From positions 62,001 to 126,000 of the forward strand of contig NZ_JOEZ01000002.1 of the NCBI RefSeq assembly GCF_000721175.1: 64,000 bases of DNA, given 5' to 3'. Both the position numbers and the translations under genes were made by a program. The DNA is from Streptomyces anulatus (lineage in GTDB: Bacteria; Actinomycetota; Actinomycetes; Streptomycetales; Streptomycetaceae). The notes below the pieces were generated by a model. It was given only the letters and a program-made list of their open reading frames with translations. It was not told the DNA's origin and searched no databases. Of the stretch, positions 61,542-64,000 are shown piece after piece. Positions within the stretch are counted from its first letter, which is position 1. Each line of letters opens with the position of its first letter.

Positions 61542-61558
61542 TACTAATACACTTAGTG
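61542..61558. promoter_or_regulatory. 17-bp palindromic operator, site 19 (DegT-type gene)
   Basis: TACTAATACACTTAGTG matches 12 of 14 positions, 152 nt upstream of the DegT-type start on the plus strand. Confidence 0.75.
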
Positions 61559-61710
61559 TCTTCTTTGGTGGCCGACACTCGGTCTCCAGTGGCCGCCTTC
61601 CTCCCGCCCGCTGTGCTCTCGCCCTCAAAGGGCGCCACCAGTCACTGCCGGCGAGCTGGTCACCCGGCACGGTTCTCCATGCCTCCGGAAGTTTCGGGTG
61701 ACCGCGTCAC

Positions 61711-62985
61711 ATGGAAGGGGGAGCTGTGCGATCAGGAGAGTCGTCGCATCCGTCGACGTCGGTCGGCAGTGCCCTCGAGGATCTGATGCGCGAGCGGCTC
61801 GGCCGTGAATGCGTGTATGTCCCGTCGTGCAGACTGGCGCTGTACCTGGCAATGCGCCACTGGTGCGCTCCCGGCGCACGGGTGTTGATGTCGCCGGTCA
61901 ACGACGACGTGATCCTGTTCGTCGTGCTGGCGGCGGGGCTGCGCCCCGTTCTCGCGCCGGTGTCCCCGCGGGACGGGAACATCGAGATCCGCGCGGTGCC
62001 CGAATCGACCTGGCGCAGCGTGGACGCGGTGCTGACGACCAATCTCTACGGGATGCCGGACGACGCGGTTGAGCTCCGCGCTCGGTGCGACCGCATGGGC
62101 ATCCCTCTGCTGGAGGACGCGGCGCATGCGATCGGTGCCACGGTGGGGGACCGCCCGGTCGGCACGTTCGGAACGGCTTCGGCTTTCAGTCTGGGCAAGC
62201 ACGCGGGCGCAACGGGTGGCGGCTTCCTGGCGCTGGAAGATCCAGGGGACCGCAAGGCGTTGGAACATCGGCGTGATGAGCTGCTGGCGGGTCGACAGCT
62301 GCATCGGGACCTGGCGGACGCGCTGCGCCCTGTGGCGCGTGCCGCGGTGCAGCGGCTCCATCTGGTCCGGCCCGTGTGGCGGACCATGCGGGCCCTGGGA
62401 CTGCTGGAACGCGAACACTTCCGTATGGAGCTGCGCGAACGGCACTTGCGGGAGGCGACGGGCGCCAGTCCCGGCCTGGGAGTCTTCGACCGCTGGGTGC
62501 GAGTCGATCTGCACGGATACCGCAGAGAACATGGACGCGTTCTGCACCGTGCGCTGCGGCGGCGGATGAGTGGCCTTGACGCGGACCTGGCGCGGCGACG
62601 AGAGGGCACGAGACTGCTGGGCGGCACGGTCTGGGCTGCCACGGGTGTGCGGGATGCGGTCGCGGAGGGCGTTGAGGATCGCCACGTGCCACCGTTGTTC
62701 CGCGTGCCCCTGATGGTGCGCGACCGGGACAGGCTGGTGGCGCGTCTGGAGCGGTGCGGTGTGGTGACCGGGTATCTGTACGACCCTCCCCTGGACGACT
62801 TCGCCGGACCGGAGTTCGTGGAGCCTTCGCCGGCACCTGAAGCGGCCCGCTGGTTCGCGGCACACGCGCTGCCGGTGGACCCTCTTCTGGCGCGGAGGAT
62901 GATGCGGCTGTTGCAGCGGGAGGCTCCGCAGCCGGCGGATCCGCTGCCCGCCCCGACGTTCCGTGGTCGGGAGCCGCGGGTTTGA
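61711..62985 (+). CDS. DegT/DnrJ/EryC1-type PLP protein
   Basis: This 424-aa fold-type I PLP protein resembles sugar aminotransferases. Marks include NLYGMPDDAVELRARCDRMG, the cofactor-binding PLLEDAAHAIGATVGDRPVG, and the putative Schiff-base Lys in ASAFSLGKHAGATGGGF. An Arg-rich middle (about 195-290) is longer than usual. Typical members amino-transfer nucleotide-bound keto sugars; here it may modify an envelope sugar, with the methyltransferase at 21282 and GNAT at 30881 as similar operator-controlled modifiers. ATG 61711 is used; GTG 61726 behind GGGGGAG is an alternative. Confidence 0.82.
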   Translation: MEGGAVRSGESSHPSTSVGSALEDLMRERLGRECVYVPSCRLALYLAMRHWCAPGARVLMSPVNDDVILFVVLAAGLRPVLAPVSPRDGNIEIRAVPESTWRSVDAVLTTNLYGMPDDAVELRARCDRMGIPLLEDAAHAIGATVGDRPVGTFGTASAFSLGKHAGATGGGFLALEDPGDRKALEHRRDELLAGRQLHRDLADALRPVARAAVQRLHLVRPVWRTMRALGLLEREHFRMELRERHLREATGASPGLGVFDRWVRVDLHGYRREHGRVLHRALRRRMSGLDADLARRREGTRLLGGTVWAATGVRDAVAEGVEDRHVPPLFRVPLMVRDRDRLVARLERCGVVTGYLYDPPLDDFAGPEFVEPSPAPEAARWFAAHALPVDPLLARRMMRLLQREAPQPADPLPAPTFRGREPRV

Positions 62986-63097
62986 CCTCCGGCACCAGCT
63001 TCCGCTCGGTCTCTGTCAGTCGGCACGGCTGATCCGACGTCTGCGAGACGCCGCTCGCGCCGTGGGCTGCGCAGGAGCCACCCGGTACGGACGCGCG

Positions 63098-63126
63098 GAG
63101 CCCCGGCCGGTTGAGGCCGGGGGCTC
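63098..63126 (-). terminator. Strong hairpin after the transglycosylase gene
   Basis: GAGCCCCGGCC pairs with GGCCGGGGGCTC across a 6-nt loop. It lies 27 nt past the transglycosylase stop and between convergent genes. Confidence 0.6.
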
Positions 63127-63153
63127 GGGGAGTTCATGGAAGGCCGGGCTGGT

Positions 63154-63855
63154 CTAGTACCAGTTGTTGGCCTGCCAGAACTGCCAGGCGCCGCAGGGGC
63201 TGTCGTAGCGGCTGTTCATGTAGTTCAGCCCCCACTTGATCTGGGTGGCCGGGTTGGTCGCCCAGTCGGCGCCGGCGGAGGACATCTTGGAGCCGGGCAG
63301 CGCCTGCATGAGACCGTAGGCGTCGGACGTGGGGTTGTCCGCCCGGTAGTTCCAGCTGGACTCGCGCTCCACGATGTCGCTGAAGCACTGCCACTGGTCG
63401 GCGGGCACCATCTGACGCGCCATCGCCTGCACCTCTGCGGCGGTGTACGCGCTCTGGACCGGGAAGGAGGAGGAGTCACGCGTTGAGCGGCTGACGGCCT
63501 CCTGCTGGGCTTCCTCCCGCTCCTTGGCGAGTTTCTCCGCCTCGGCCTTCTTCTGCGCAGCGTCCTTCTTGGCCGCCGCATCCTTGGCCGCCTGCTTGCG
63601 CGCCGCTTCTTCCGCGGACTTCTTCGTCGCGGTGTCCGCCGCGATGGCCTGGGCGTCGGCCTGCTGAGCCAGCGAGCTGCCCTGGACCTGGGCCTGCTGG
63701 CCCGCGGGTATGTCCGCGAGGAGGGTCGTGTCGGCCGCGGTCGCATCGAAGTCGTTCGATGACTGGGCGGTGTTGCCCGGGGCAACTCCTACGACGGCGC
63801 CGACGGTAGTGACCGCGGTGGCGGAGGCCACTGCGAATCCCCGGATCCGGCTCAC
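63154..63855 (-). CDS. Secreted lytic transglycosylase-like protein
   Basis: This is a 233-aa exported protein. The signal peptide (VSRIRGFAVASATAVTTVG) is followed by a linker and a coiled coil (about 75-130, Lys/Ala/Glu-rich). The C-terminal SLT-like domain has catalytic Glu in IVERESSWNYRA, then SDAYGLMQALPGSKM, and the end CGAWQFWQANNWY, typical of actinobacterial transglycosylases. It cleaves glycan strands. GTG 63855 with GGAAGG upstream is preferred to the ATG at 63873. The coiled coil may position it at the septum. Confidence 0.88.
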   Translation of the reverse strand: MSRIRGFAVASATAVTTVGAVVGVAPGNTAQSSNDFDATAADTTLLADIPAGQQAQVQGSSLAQQADAQAIAADTATKKSAEEAARKQAAKDAAAKKDAAQKKAEAEKLAKEREEAQQEAVSRSTRDSSSFPVQSAYTAAEVQAMARQMVPADQWQCFSDIVERESSWNYRADNPTSDAYGLMQALPGSKMSSAGADWATNPATQIKWGLNYMNSRYDSPCGAWQFWQANNWY

Positions 63856-64000
63856 ACGGTTTCCTTCCGGCATCGCCCGCTCTGGGTCGGGTGACCTCGC
63901 GGACGCGGTGGTGCCCCTGACGCCGGCCTCCGTTGCTGACAGGTCGCGGGAGGCGTGGGCCCGTTGCGCAACTCCCTTGCGAGGAGTGCCGCGTGGTGCT

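Larger units (their letters stand above)
61308..61710. other. Divergent intergenic region holding operators 18 and 19
   Basis: About 400 bp between the small Met-rich protein gene and the DegT-type gene. It contains two operator copies 168 bp apart, one facing each way. I see no gene in between. Confidence 0.55.

Noticed and set aside
63874..64000. Possible ydaO-type leader upstream of the transglycosylase
   Set aside because: Transglycosylase genes often have one, but the visible 127 nt show no convincing core motif and the window ends.
1..64000. Search for tRNA, rRNA, CRISPR, integrase, transposase, long terminal repeats
   Set aside because: None seen. Short direct repeats found were codon-level repeats in Met-, BNR- or coiled-coil-coding regions.

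Overview
The window is about 70% G+C. It uses many GTG starts and ATGA/GTGA stop-start overlaps. It carries lipoproteins with LxAC lipoboxes, LD-transpeptidase, ECF sigma, class E sortase and ResB/CcsA families. Together these point to Streptomyces or a very close actinomycete. No rRNA, tRNA, CRISPR array, integrase or transposase is visible. Housekeeping-type envelope genes (lgt, lnt, murJ, femX, resB/ccsA, serA) sit among metal-handling genes and decayed gene fragments. This suggests an accessory chromosomal arm or a large plasmid carrying second copies; that is inference.

Layout. 1-2.4 kb: end of an OmpR-type regulator, its Met-rich sensor kinase, an MFS remnant and an M23 endopeptidase with a riboswitch-like leader. 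3.3-10.5 kb: serA, MFS, a cysteine-synthase-like PLP enzyme, three small His/Cys-rich membrane proteins and a DUF305 lipoprotein. 10.5-14.2 kb: copper-chaperone-like protein, BlaI/CopY-type repressor with M56 protease, NlpC/P60 hydrolase, BNR lipoprotein. 14.2-21.4 kb: orphan nuclease, Met-rich lipoprotein, TetR regulator, nickel/cobalt permease with a Nur-like box, DUF305-sortase pair. 21.3-26.7 kb: methyltransferase, FemX, MurJ, ECF sigma and a membrane partner. 26.8-36.4 kb: small membrane proteins, DUF305, VanY-like peptidase, GNAT, VanW, anti-sigma relict, BNR protein. 36.7-49.6 kb: multicopper oxidase, CcsA/ResB, LD-transpeptidase, CsoR-boxed membrane protein, SanA-like protein, second M23, DUF5134-like protein, cupredoxin. 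49.7-57.3 kb: dormancy-type block (frameshifted universal stress protein, SHOCT protein, phosphoketolase, DUF305, frameshifted DevS-like kinase). 57.5-63.9 kb: lgt (broken by an amber codon), lnt, a CPIC membrane protein, small membrane proteins, a DegT-type enzyme and a lytic transglycosylase.

How it may work together. I found 19 copies (15-16 good, 3-4 weak) of one 17-bp palindrome, consensus TACTAAG-N3-CTTAGTA, in front of genes all along the window. Targets include NlpC/P60, LD-transpeptidase, M23, ResB/CcsA, the lnt operon, lgt, a Met-rich lipoprotein, a DUF5134-like protein and a nickel permease. The one resident regulator whose family binds such sites is the BlaI/CopY-type repressor at 10802, which has a weak copy upstream of itself. 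A second circuit uses three CsoR-type boxes in front of copper genes. My main proposal is a BlaI/M56-controlled envelope-repair regulon tied to metal stress. It would supply reserve lipoprotein-maturation, cytochrome-maturation and peptidoglycan enzymes together with a five-member family of small His/Cys-rich proteins that all end in -RI-TAG. The sites and genes are seen directly; the regulatory link and its purpose are inference.
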